This document shows, piece after piece, positions 1 to 8,400 of a DNA stretch of 23,599 nucleotides (the stretch's first letter is position 1; every line of letters starts with the position of its first letter). Source of the stretch: Bacteroidota bacterium. Its GTDB lineage: Bacteria; Bacteroidota; Bacteroidia; Bacteroidales; GCA-2748055. The notes beneath the pieces were generated by a model. It was not told where the DNA came from. It worked only from the letters and a program-made list of their open reading frames with translations, and made no database searches. The stretch lies in NCBI GenBank assembly GCA_024244665.1, contig JAAEOI010000687.1:1-23599 (forward strand). The letters run 5' to 3'. The position numbers and the translations under genes were made by a program.

Positions 1-1573
1 CACCGTCTATGAGGGCTTGAATAAGAACGGGTAAGCGTTGGTAGATGCGGGTGATTTGACTCACCTCTTCGGCGCTTTCAATCTCGCTGATCATAAAACC
101 AAACTGGTTCTGTTGCATCCGGAGCATATCTTCGTAGCCCACTACCAGCCCGATTTTTTGATCTTTGTCGGGCAGGGCAATGTGAGATATGCGTTCCCGC
201 TTCATGTGAAGTAAACCTTCGTAGATCATTGCTTTTTCATGTAGTTTGGCAATGGGGGCGGTCATGATTTCAATCACCCTGGTTTTAGGATCGAGACCGG
301 CAGCCAGTGCCCTGCTGTTTAAATCATTGTTTGTGATCAGCCCGATGATTTCATTATCCTGGGAGATAAAAAGAACATTCCTTTTCTTCCGGGTCATGAT
401 CCTGGCAGCCTCCTGAACTGTGGTGCTGGCGGGGCATCTCAGTATGTCCCTGGCCAGTGATATCAGAGGCTGGTTCATCAGTTGAAGTGAGTTTTGCAAT
501 TCCCTGGAGAGCAACTTCCCCTCCCTTTGGTAATGCACATGCGAACGAAGCTCCTTAATGATCAGTATATACGTGGTCTGTTTTGCATGGATTATCCTGG
601 AAGCCGAAATGACCACTTCTTTGGTACTTCCGTCTTTGCACTTCAATGCGATTTCACAAGAAACGGATTTTTTCGGATCCTTGAAGGAAGAGACCAGGGT
701 GGACCACTTCAGGTCGAAAAGGCTCTCGAAATCTATCTCTCTTACCTCCGTGGGGTCGTATCCCGAAAGTCTGCTGAATTTGAGGTTTGAAAAGGCAAAG
801 CTTTGATCCACCATCATCAGGGTTCCTTCGGTGGAAGCCTGGACCAGGGTTCTGTATTTTTCCCGGCTTTGCCGAAGCTCCTTTTCGGCGCTGCGTCTCC
901 GGTTTTCTATGCCCAGACTCTGCCTGATTATAAATGCCAGGATGGTTCCCAGGATGAAGGACATCCACAAAGCAATTCTGAGCAGCCTGGTCCCGAGCAG
1001 ACCTATTTCTATCCGGACATCCTCAAGATAGATACCTGTCCCCACGATCCAGTCCCAGGGTTCATAGGCTTTCACATAAGACAGTTTGGGAACAATGCGG
1101 GTGCTGTCGTCTTTCCATTGCCACATATAATCAATGAATCCTTCACCCTGTTCAGTAACCGTATTTAATGATTCCACAAATAGCAATTTACCATTCGGAT
1201 CCTTGTAGTCATTCAGATCGGAGCCCACCAGCTCGGGTCTATAGGGATGCATGATCATATTTGGATGCATATCAATGATCCAGAAATAGTCTTTGAGTTC
1301 ATGCCCATAGCGCATTTTCCGAACTCTTTCCAGTGCCATTGTCTGTGCAGAATCCAGGCTTATCTGGAAGGTCTCAGCTTCCTGGTGGTACTCTTCTATT
1401 AGGCTGCACACCGATTGGGTTAACTCTGAGATCATTTCCTTCTTTCCGGCGAGAATGGTCCTTTCAAAATGGGGCAGAATAACTACGAAAATAGAGAGAA
1501 TGAAAAGGCCCACAGTCAAAATGGAAAGCACGACAATGGAGATGAAGTATCGGTTCTGCTTGGCCTGCGGCAT
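1..1573 (-). CDS. Membrane sensor, Cache-PAS-CBS with likely DUF294 C-terminus (partial)
   Basis: The gene reads leftward from ATG at 1573 and is cut by the window edge after 524 codons. An in-frame stop just upstream (about 1587-1585) fixes the start. Seen in my translation: a transmembrane helix at about residues 10-34, an extracytoplasmic single-Cache-like domain at about 45-190 (DYFWIID at 95-101 and WDWIVGTGIYLEDV at 173-186 are typical), a second helix at about 197-217, a PAS domain at about 235-342, and two CBS repeats at about 370-485. The last 30 residues (SEIESAEEV, then YQRLPVLIQALIDG) resemble the linker before the nucleotidyltransferase in DUF294 proteins, so the missing part is probably that domain rather than a histidine kinase; this is inference. 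It likely senses an external small ligand and passes the signal inside. It starts 12 bases after the phosphoesterase stop, so the two are probably cotranscribed. Confidence 0.8.
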   Translation of the reverse strand, partial: MPQAKQNRYFISIVVLSILTVGLFILSIFVVILPHFERTILAGKKEMISELTQSVCSLIEEYHQEAETFQISLDSAQTMALERVRKMRYGHELKDYFWIIDMHPNMIMHPYRPELVGSDLNDYKDPNGKLLFVESLNTVTEQGEGFIDYMWQWKDDSTRIVPKLSYVKAYEPWDWIVGTGIYLEDVRIEIGLLGTRLLRIALWMSFILGTILAFIIRQSLGIENRRRSAEKELRQSREKYRTLVQASTEGTLMMVDQSFAFSNLKFSRLSGYDPTEVREIDFESLFDLKWSTLVSSFKDPKKSVSCEIALKCKDGSTKEVVISASRIIHAKQTTYILIIKELRSHVHYQREGKLLSRELQNSLQLMNQPLISLARDILRCPASTTVQEAARIMTRKKRNVLFISQDNEIIGLITNNDLNSRALAAGLDPKTRVIEIMTAPIAKLHEKAMIYEGLLHMKRERISHIALPDKDQKIGLVVGYEDMLRMQQNQFGFMISEIESAEEVSQITRIYQRLPVLIQALIDG

Positions 1574-1585
1574 GGATGGAATATT

Positions 1586-2275
1586 TTATCTGAGCACTTG
1601 CAGCCGGAGGCTGTTGGTATCAAATATACAAAAACTGCTTCGGTGTTCGTGCCGGGTTGCCGGGGGAATTCCTACAATGGAAGGGAAAGAGGTAATTTTG
1701 AGGCGCCTTGAGCGATAGAGTTTGAAGCTTTCAGGCTGAACTCTGTAAAAACCCCCGGGATGGGCATGCCCGATGAAACAAAGGTTGCAATCGCACTCCT
1801 GCATAAAAGCAAAATGTGACTGGAACTCCTTTCCCGAATAGTAAAAACCTTTCACAAAACCTGAAAGATTGGGATAGGCATAGTGACTCAGGAGAATGTT
1901 GCCGGCAGTCGTGGTGAGGGTATCATATAATGGCAGGGTAGCCAGGAAGCTGATATCCTCTGCACTGTATCCGGGATCCAGGTCCAGTTCGTGTTGCCAG
2001 GATTCCTGCCCCTTTATAATATCAGGAAGCTCCGGATCTGTACCCGCAGCATGAATATCATGGTTGCCCGCAATGATTATATGGCACTTCTCCCTGAGCA
2101 GCGCCAGGCAGGCTGACGCATTTCTCGATTGCTCATACTTGTAATAGGGAAGGCTGAAACCTGAAATATCTCCCAGGCAAATGAGTTTATCGAAGCCCCT
2201 GGCCTCGGCTTTACCTACAATTTTTAGCAGGCTGTCGTAGTCCTCATGAATATCTGTTAGAATAGCTAAGCGCAC
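1586..2275 (-). CDS. Calcineurin-like metallophosphoesterase
   Basis: This 229-residue cytoplasmic protein carries the metal-binding signature of the calcineurin-like phosphoesterase superfamily: D8-x-H10, G35-D36, the G70-N-H-D73 motif, H131 in LLSH, and G169-H-A-H172. These residues coordinate a two-metal centre that hydrolyses phosphomono- or diesters. The order and spacing resemble small YfcE/MJ0936-like or ApaH-like enzymes, but the substrate cannot be read from sequence. The start is GTG, with a GGAG run directly abutting it; upstream in frame there is a stop and no ATG, so GTG is the only plausible start. It lies between dinB (66-base gap) and the Cache sensor (12-base gap) on the same strand. 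Physical linkage to the sensor might mean a shared signalling role, but this is not shown. Confidence 0.85.
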   Translation of the reverse strand: MRLAILTDIHEDYDSLLKIVGKAEARGFDKLICLGDISGFSLPYYKYEQSRNASACLALLREKCHIIIAGNHDIHAAGTDPELPDIIKGQESWQHELDLDPGYSAEDISFLATLPLYDTLTTTAGNILLSHYAYPNLSGFVKGFYYSGKEFQSHFAFMQECDCNLCFIGHAHPGGFYRVQPESFKLYRSRRLKITSFPSIVGIPPATRHEHRSSFCIFDTNSLRLQVLR

Positions 2276-2341
2276 CTCCGTTGAATTTTGAAAGAATCAA
2301 AGTACGTTTTTTTTTCAAAACCGGGATTGTTGGCTTAATTC

Positions 2342-3409
2342 TCACCGGTCGAAATCTATTCTCAGTTGCTTTTTATCGTCTCGGTCTTCATATTGGAAAT
2401 TGGACATTGTTCCCCCAAGAAGTCGCACCCCCTGCTTTTTAATCTCTTCATTGGGCAATAAGCTCATCAAGGTGGACACCATTTCTTCCCTGGTGTAAAC
2501 CTCGCTCTGGGTGTTGCTTCTTGTAATGGTGCTGAAATCAGAAAAGCGAAGTTTCAGGGTAATGGTCTTTCCGATCCTCTTTTTTGCTTCGCATCGTTCC
2601 CATATAATATCAATCACTTCAGCCAGTTTCTCTATTACGATGTCAATATCGTAGAGGTCGGTTTCATAAGTTCGTTCCGCTCCAATCGATTTACGTTCCC
2701 GAAAAGAAACCACCGGACGTTCATCAATGCCACGCGCCACATTATAAAAGTAGATGCCTGCCTTTCCATAGTGTTTTACCAGATCCACGCGAGTTAGCGA
2801 CTTTAAATCGCGCCCCTTGAAGATCTTCATCTTATGCATCTTTTGTTCCGTTTTTTCCCCTACGCCAAAAAACAAACCCACATCAAGGTCCTCTATGAAG
2901 CTTACAGCGTCTTCAGGTTTTATAAGGAAAAAGCCATCGGGTTTATCCATATCAGAGGCAATCTTTGCCAGGAACTTATTGTAGGAGACTCCGGCAGAAG
3001 CTACCAGACGGGTTCGATCCCGAATCTCTTTCTTAATTGCCATTGCAATGATTGAAGCTGACGCAGGTCCTTTCTTCACCTCAGTCACATCCAGATAAGC
3101 TTCATCAAGGGACAATGGTTCTACCAGGTCGGTATATTCATGAAAGATATCCTGGATACTCTTTGAAACTTCTTTGTAGACTTCGAAACGGTGCGGCACT
3201 ACGATCAGATGGGGACATTTCTGTAATGCCACCGACATGGGCATTGCTGAATAAACGCCATACTTCCTCGCTTCATAACTGGCAGCAGCGACCACGGAGC
3301 GTGGACCGCGATGGCCGACTACCAGGGGTTTCCCTTTATATTCGGGGAAATCACGCTGTTCTACTGAAGCGAAAAAGGAATCCATATCCACATGAATTAT
3401 CTTTCTCAT
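2342..3409 (-). CDS. dinB: DNA polymerase IV (Y-family translesion polymerase)
   Basis: This 355-residue protein is a full-length Y-family polymerase, which copies past DNA lesions at low fidelity. Catalytic acidic residues are visible: D8 and D10 in HVDMDSFFASVEQ and the S100-L-D102-E103 motif in the palm. The segment YNKFLAKIASDMDKPDG (about 143-159) is the conserved DinB thumb/palm signature, and the little-finger domain occupies about 230-340. The C-terminal QLRIDF (348-353) matches the short peptide that docks Y-family polymerases on the sliding clamp. There is no sign of damage or truncation. The 155 bases upstream separate it from the hemerythrin gene, so it may have its own promoter; I saw no recognisable SOS box there, and LexA sites in Bacteroidota are poorly conserved. 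Confidence 0.95.
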   Translation of the reverse strand: MRKIIHVDMDSFFASVEQRDFPEYKGKPLVVGHRGPRSVVAAASYEARKYGVYSAMPMSVALQKCPHLIVVPHRFEVYKEVSKSIQDIFHEYTDLVEPLSLDEAYLDVTEVKKGPASASIIAMAIKKEIRDRTRLVASAGVSYNKFLAKIASDMDKPDGFFLIKPEDAVSFIEDLDVGLFFGVGEKTEQKMHKMKIFKGRDLKSLTRVDLVKHYGKAGIYFYNVARGIDERPVVSFRERKSIGAERTYETDLYDIDIVIEKLAEVIDIIWERCEAKKRIGKTITLKLRFSDFSTITRSNTQSEVYTREEMVSTLMSLLPNEEIKKQGVRLLGGTMSNFQYEDRDDKKQLRIDFDR

Positions 3410-3564
3410 AAAGCGTTCAATACCTTTTCCAGTTCCTGCTTAATACCAGCCGGACGGTAAGTTAAGCTACCTCTTGATTGGCATGATGATTGAGCAAGAC
3501 AGAGCACGGCTCGAATCAACATCTTAAAGTGTGGCAATCAGTGCCAAAATGAGGATCCCAAAAC

Positions 3565-4077
3565 TTAACTCAACCCGAAGTACTGAAGCAATCCCGCATG
3601 TGAGTTCTGTCCGGCTCCAACCTCATCATATCGTTGAAGGACCCTCTCTTTTTGCTCTTCTGAGAGAGCCTCTTCTGCCATGGGATACAATATGTTATCC
3701 TCTTTGTAGATATGGTCCATCAGAAGGAAACCATATCCCCGCGCATTCTCAATGAGAAGTTTGGAGTCGTTACCCTCTAACCCTATAACCATGGAGCTTA
3801 CAAAGTCTCTTCCCTGGTCATGTTCATGCAACATCACCGGAATGGGATTACAATGCATGCCATCTGTATTGTCCAGCATGACTTTGAATAAAACATCTTC
3901 CTCCTTGGCATGGTGAAAGGTATCGGCATAGTTTCTTATGAATTCGATTGCTTTTTCAAAGAAGTTCCTGTCAAGCTCTTTCCCTTTCTCCAGGCTGTCA
4001 CATTCGGACAACATCGATTCAATTACTTTCAGGATATTCTGGTGCTCTTCGGAAAGGATCTTTGTGATATTTTTCAT
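3565..4077 (-). CDS. Hemerythrin HHE-domain protein
   Basis: This 170-residue soluble protein is a four-helix hemerythrin-like domain without other domains. Candidate di-iron ligands are H12, H56 with E60 (H-x3-E), H84/H86, and H122 with E126 (H-x3-E followed by NILYPMAEEAL). Such proteins bind O2 or NO or act in iron or oxidative homeostasis; the exact ligand here is unknown. It is the last of three close genes (scdA, Rrf2 regulator, this), 29 bases after the Rrf2 stop, which supports a role in nitrosative or oxidative stress. The 155 bases after it hold a weak inverted repeat (TGGCA at 3532-3536 with TGCCA at 3542-3546) that might mark the end of the unit, but it lacks a proper T-run. Confidence 0.88.
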   Translation of the reverse strand: MKNITKILSEEHQNILKVIESMLSECDSLEKGKELDRNFFEKAIEFIRNYADTFHHAKEEDVLFKVMLDNTDGMHCNPIPVMLHEHDQGRDFVSSMVIGLEGNDSKLLIENARGYGFLLMDHIYKEDNILYPMAEEALSEEQKERVLQRYDEVGAGQNSHAGLLQYFGLS

Positions 4078-4106
4078 GGTGTTGAGTTTTTAATAATCAA
4101 TGATTT

Positions 4107-4553
4107 TTATAATACTTGCATGGATTGATTCAGTACGGCACTTCCTTCTATAATCTTATCTGTTAACGACTGAATGGTCTCTGTTTTGACAATCTTTTGA
4201 TAACCATCCCTGATGGCAGAATACTTTTCGTGCAGTGGACAGGGGGAATCGCAATCGCAACTCTTTAATCCAAACACACATTTATCAAAACCGGTTTGCC
4301 CCTCCATGACAAGAATAACATCGTACAGTGTGAGGTCCGATTGGTTGTCTCTGAAGAAGAAGCCTCCCCCTCGTCCTTTCATGGAATCCACCAACTCATT
4401 TTTTGTGAGTGTTTGAAGTATTTTGGCTGAGTATGCCACCGGTGCTTCAATCTCCCGGGCAATTTCGCCAACTCCGGGCCGGATGCCTGCACTGTTCTTT
4501 AGCTGAATAAAGACCAGTGCCCTGATTGCATACTCAGTGCTTTTGGATAGCAT
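4107..4553 (-). CDS. Rrf2-family regulator with Fe-S-type cysteine cluster (NsrR/IscR-like)
   Basis: This 148-residue protein has the Rrf2 winged-helix domain (MLSKSTEYAIRALVFI start, wing with GRGGGFFF at about 60-67). It also has a cysteine set C92, C99, C101 and C105 in the region where IscR and NsrR bind their iron-sulfur cluster (three cysteines at roughly 92, 98 and 104). The fourth cysteine and the 6-1-3 spacing differ from the textbook pattern. By analogy the apo or nitrosylated form would lose repression when NO or oxidants attack the cluster. It is flanked by two di-iron stress proteins, 13 bases after scdA and 29 bases before the hemerythrin gene, so it likely autoregulates this operon. 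The palindrome at 5328-5353 upstream of scdA is a candidate operator. An IscR-like role in Fe-S biogenesis is less likely, since no isc or suf genes are nearby. Confidence 0.88.
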   Translation of the reverse strand: MLSKSTEYAIRALVFIQLKNSAGIRPGVGEIAREIEAPVAYSAKILQTLTKNELVDSMKGRGGGFFFRDNQSDLTLYDVILVMEGQTGFDKCVFGLKSCDCDSPCPLHEKYSAIRDGYQKIVKTETIQSLTDKIIEGSAVLNQSMQVL

Positions 4554-4566
4554 CTCTAGTTACTGG

Positions 4567-5286
4567 TTACAGAAGCTCAGCTTCAAGTGTCACTGTTTTT
4601 TGGAACAGGATGTTGTTTTCAAGATGTATGTGCCTGTGTAAATCCTTCTCAAAGTCCTTTAGAGTCTGATAGGTTACCTGAAAGGTGTTGCATCCATCCG
4701 GAGGACATCTGTAGCCATCTGAGATCATTGAGATCCTTTCAAATCGCTCGCCTTCTGTCTGATGTTCTTCTCCCATTAAATCGATGGTGTTTTTTACTTC
4801 ACCAAACTCATTCCCGGCTTCCAATTTCTCTCTATGATAGGTTACCATTTTTCTGATATAGGGAAATAGAACCAGTTCCTCCTTTTCCATGTGTGCAGTT
4901 AGATTTTCTACAGCTCCATTAAACAAGATGTTAATCTCAAAAAGTTCCGGATGGTTATCGCCATGGACATCGCATAGCTTCTGCAACTTTTGCTGAAGAA
5001 AGGGAATGCTTTCCCTTACATAAGTATGATGTCTTTGCTCAATATAGTCGCAAAGCGCATCCAGAGAGAGACCATTCATATAGTTGGAGTCCGGGTCATT
5101 CACATTTACCAAAGCCTCCAGTTCAGGTATGATTTTATCTATATCTGTATTTGCTTTGTCGCAAGCCTCAGAGAGTGAATTTCCACCATTGCAGCAGAAG
5201 TCAATTCTGTGCTTATCAAAAATCTGTGCTGTCTTAAAGTTTACCTTCACAATATCACCAATTCTTGTTTCCGCTCTAATATCCAT
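4567..5286 (-). CDS. scdA: Iron-sulfur cluster repair di-iron protein (RIC, ScdA/YtfE family)
   Basis: The 239-residue product has the two-part layout of RIC proteins. The N-terminal ScdA_N domain (about 1-60) shows the double cysteine C31-C32-NGG, and a hemerythrin-like domain (about 75-235) follows. Candidate di-iron ligands are H86/H87, H132 with E136 (H-x3-E), H175, and H219 with E223 (H-x3-E). RIC proteins restore iron-sulfur clusters damaged by NO or peroxide, acting in the cytoplasm. The length matches ScdA/YtfE (about 220-240). It is the first gene of the leftward stress operon. A TATCTTTG -7-like box sits 24 bases before the ATG, and the 26-bp palindrome lies just upstream of that, where a regulator could act. 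Confidence 0.93.
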   Translation of the reverse strand: MDIRAETRIGDIVKVNFKTAQIFDKHRIDFCCNGGNSLSEACDKANTDIDKIIPELEALVNVNDPDSNYMNGLSLDALCDYIEQRHHTYVRESIPFLQQKLQKLCDVHGDNHPELFEINILFNGAVENLTAHMEKEELVLFPYIRKMVTYHREKLEAGNEFGEVKNTIDLMGEEHQTEGERFERISMISDGYRCPPDGCNTFQVTYQTLKDFEKDLHRHIHLENNILFQKTVTLEAELL

Positions 5287-5309
5287 AATCTTTGTTTTGA
5301 TGTTCTGTA

Positions 5310-5317
5310 CAAAGATA
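5310..5317 (-). promoter_or_regulatory. Candidate -7 box for scdA (TATCTTTG)
   Basis: Read on the minus strand this is an exact match to the Bacteroidota -7 consensus TAnnTTTG. It ends 23 bases before the scdA ATG, a normal leader length. No clean -33 TTTG is seen; the expected -33 position falls in the CCTTTTAT edge of the palindrome, which would suit a regulated promoter. Confidence 0.5.
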
Positions 5318-5327
5318 TAAAATATCT

Positions 5328-5353
5328 ATAAAAGGACCTCGAGGTCCTTTTAT
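5328..5353. promoter_or_regulatory. Perfect 26-bp palindrome between divergent genes
   Basis: The sequence is self-complementary over 26 bases, with core GGACCTCGAGGTCC flanked by AAAA/TTTT and AT. It lies 42-67 bases upstream of scdA and about 75 bases upstream of the hybrid regulator. Its position over the -33 region of the scdA promoter suggests an operator, most simply for the cotranscribed Rrf2 protein. Read rightward, an RNA hairpin with a TCGA loop followed by TTTTTTT would also look like an intrinsic terminator, but no rightward gene precedes it. Which role applies cannot be decided from sequence. Confidence 0.6.
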
Positions 5354-5414
5354 TTTTTTGAATGACTTTGAGCCTGTTTTTCCTGACCGGTACAATGCAT
5401 ATTTCGGGAAGTTC

Positions 5415-5422
5415 TATATTTG
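5415..5422 (+). promoter_or_regulatory. Candidate -7 box abutting the hybrid regulator start (TATATTTG)
   Basis: This is an exact TAnnTTTG match that ends only four bases before the ATG at 5427. If used, the transcript would begin at or next to the start codon, giving a leaderless or nearly leaderless mRNA. No -33 TTTG is seen at the expected distance, so the match may be chance in AT-rich DNA. Confidence 0.3.
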
Positions 5423-5426
5423 TTAA

Positions 5427-8400
5427 ATGAACCGGATTCTGTTTAGTTATATTCTGATACTACTATGTGCTGGATTTAACTTATCAATCTCTGCTCAGCT
5501 GCTGAAATTTGAAAGCCTGACTATGGCCGATGGTCTGTCGGCCTCACATGTATATTGTATCGGACAGGATAGGTACGGACTGATCTGGGTGGGGACAGAA
5601 AACGGGTTAAACGTGTATGATGGAACCCGGTTTCGACATTACTTCATGGAAGAGGGAAATGAAACATCCATCTCCGGGAATTATATCTCGGATATGGTTT
5701 TTACCGGGGATTCTGCCTGGATTGGGACTCGAAACGGACTCTGTGTAATGGATGTGAAGTCCATGAAATGCAGACGTATTGATATTGGAAATAATGAGGA
5801 TGTTCGAACACTTTTTATAGATAATGGAAAACAAACGCTTTGGATTGGCACCCAGTCGGGTCTGGTAAAGTATTCTATAAGCACAGGAGGATTTAGTGAG
5901 TATAACACCACAAACAGCAATATCAGCAATAATATCATTCGATCTGTATATGAAGATTCCGATGGCACGCTTTGGGTCGGGACCTTTAACATGCTTAATA
6001 AACTGCAGGCTAACTCAACTGTTTTTGAAACCATTAAACTGGCAGAAAGCTCCGGTCAGGAATTAAGGAATCACCTCATTCTTAGTATCAATCCCTTTAA
6101 TCGAAACGTTGATTCTTTATTGTGGGTGGGAACGCAAACCGGGTTGGCACTGTACAACCGTTTTACTTCGGAAAAGATATTCTACGATGAAACCAACTCA
6201 GAGCTAACCAACAATGTCATTAAAGTTACTCACAGCTCCAGTCAGGGTCAGCTTTGGCTGGGAACCGATTTTGGGTTGGTTGAAATGAGTACAGATAATA
6301 ATCTGGAAGTTTATTTACACGATCCCTTTACGACAAATTCCATTACTAACAGTATCGTTTGGGATATTTTTGAAGATTATGCCGGAACCATCTGGTTTGG
6401 CACTAATAATGGCATAAGTATCCTGCCGGAACAGACAGGCAGATTTCGTTTTTTCCCAACTACCTTATTGAGCAATGGCCAGACAGCGGGTTATGAAGTG
6501 AGGGGAATCATCGAAGATTCAAATGAAGATATCTGGTTGGCCACCCAGGGAGGAATGATTCCCTATAATCATGATAATCTGACACTTGAGGCCTTTAATG
6601 CCAGGCATAGCCCAATAAACGATATAAAGAGTATTTATGAAGATAGCCAGGGGAGGATCTGGCTGGCAACAAACCTGGGTGTTGCCATATACACTCCAGG
6701 TATGGAGACCCTGGAAACCTATTCAGCAGATTTTAATTCGGGCAAAGGGCTGAGAACAAATTATATCGTAGGATTTAATGAGTTGGCCAATGGCGAAATG
6801 CTCATTAACACTGAGGAAGGTCTTCATAAGGCAACAGAGAAAGGAGGCAATTTCACTTTTGAATTTATTGGTAATCTGAGTATCGACGGAACCGGGGGAG
6901 ATTACTTCTGGTCATTCAACGAGTCTGGGTTGATCAGTATTAATCCTGAAACATTTGAACAGCAAATCGAGCTTTCACAGGCCGACCTGAATGGCACGTA
7001 TCAGATCAGGTCTGTTATCATTGAGAATGATCGGGACATCTGGATGGGGTTCGAGAACGGATTAATTGGATATAACCTGCAATCGAAGAAGCATGAAGTT
7101 TTTGAAATCAGATCAAACAAGCCCTATCCACTTATAAATTTGTTAAGTGATCTGGAAGGAAATATATGGGCTTCCTCCTATTCAGCCATTCTGAAATTTT
7201 CCATTGGATCCAAAGAATTTGAGATATATCCCAGTGGCGATGAAATTCCCATCAACCGTTTTATTGAACGATGTGCTGTCAAAACCAGAACCAGCGAACT
7301 TATTTTTGGGGGAGAGGACGGGTTTATAAAATTCTCACCCGATAAAATCACCAAATCCGATTTCATTGCACCGGTCATGTTTACAAAACTGATTGTGGCC
7401 AACAATGAGATTTTTGGGAGTTCCGAGATAAACGGGAAACATATCATTGACCGGGAAATTTCATTCGCGAATGAGATGACCCTGGATTATGAAAGCGCCT
7501 CCTTTACTGTAGAGTTTTCTTCGTTGCATTATAGCAATCGTGATGGGATCAGGTATGCTTACATACTGGAAGGGAAAGACAATGAGTGGAATTATATTAA
7601 CGATGATTATGGACGTGCAACCTATTCAAGGCTAAGCGCAGGAGAATATGTTTTAAGAGTAAAAGGTACCAACAACGACGGAGTTTGGAATACTGAAGAA
7701 ACGAAATTAAGCATTAAAGTAAAACCTCCTTTGTGGGCAAGTCCTGTTTTCATTGTGATCTATTTGGTTTTGATTTTCCTGATCTCCGCAGGCCTGATAT
7801 CTTATTACCTCCGTCGTACAAAGTGGAAAAATCAGATGGAAATCATGCAGCTGGAGAAAGAACATGCAGGAATCATGGCCAGGGACCGGCAACAATTTTT
7901 CACCAATATGGCCCATGAATTCCGTACACCGCTGAGTTTGATTATCGGCCCGGCTGAAAAATTAGACAAGAACACAACACTTAATGAAGCAGGGCGTAAC
8001 TATGTGAAATTGATAGAAAACAATGCACGCAGGTTGTTGTGGTTAAATAACCAGCTGTTGGACTTTAGAAAGATTGAAAACAAATCGATGAAGTTGAGGG
8101 TAAGCGAGTTCGATATTGTAGAATTCACTCGTTCAGTTTATTCGATATTCTCAGACAAGGCGGAAAGAAAGCAGATATCCTACTCCTTTGAAACAGATAT
8201 TGATCGTCTTGATGTGAAGATGGATCTGAGGAAAGTCGAAACCATTTTGTTTAACCTGTTATCAAATGCCTTCAAGTTCACTCCGGAAAAGGGTTCGATC
8301 TTGGTGAAGATACAGATAACAGATAACGACGCTGACGGTGATTTAAGCATATCCGTGAAAGATTCGGGAATGGGTATCCCGGAAGAGTATCAGGAAAAGA

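Noticed and set aside
803..1168. 121-residue plus-strand frame opposite the Cache sensor
   Set aside because: The opposite strand has a continuous frame with clear Cache, PAS and CBS motifs. The plus-strand product has no recognisable motif and is an antisense shadow.
3532..3546. TGGCA/TGCCA inverted repeat after the hemerythrin gene as a terminator
   Set aside because: The stem is only five pairs and no T-run follows in the reading direction, so it is not reported as a feature.
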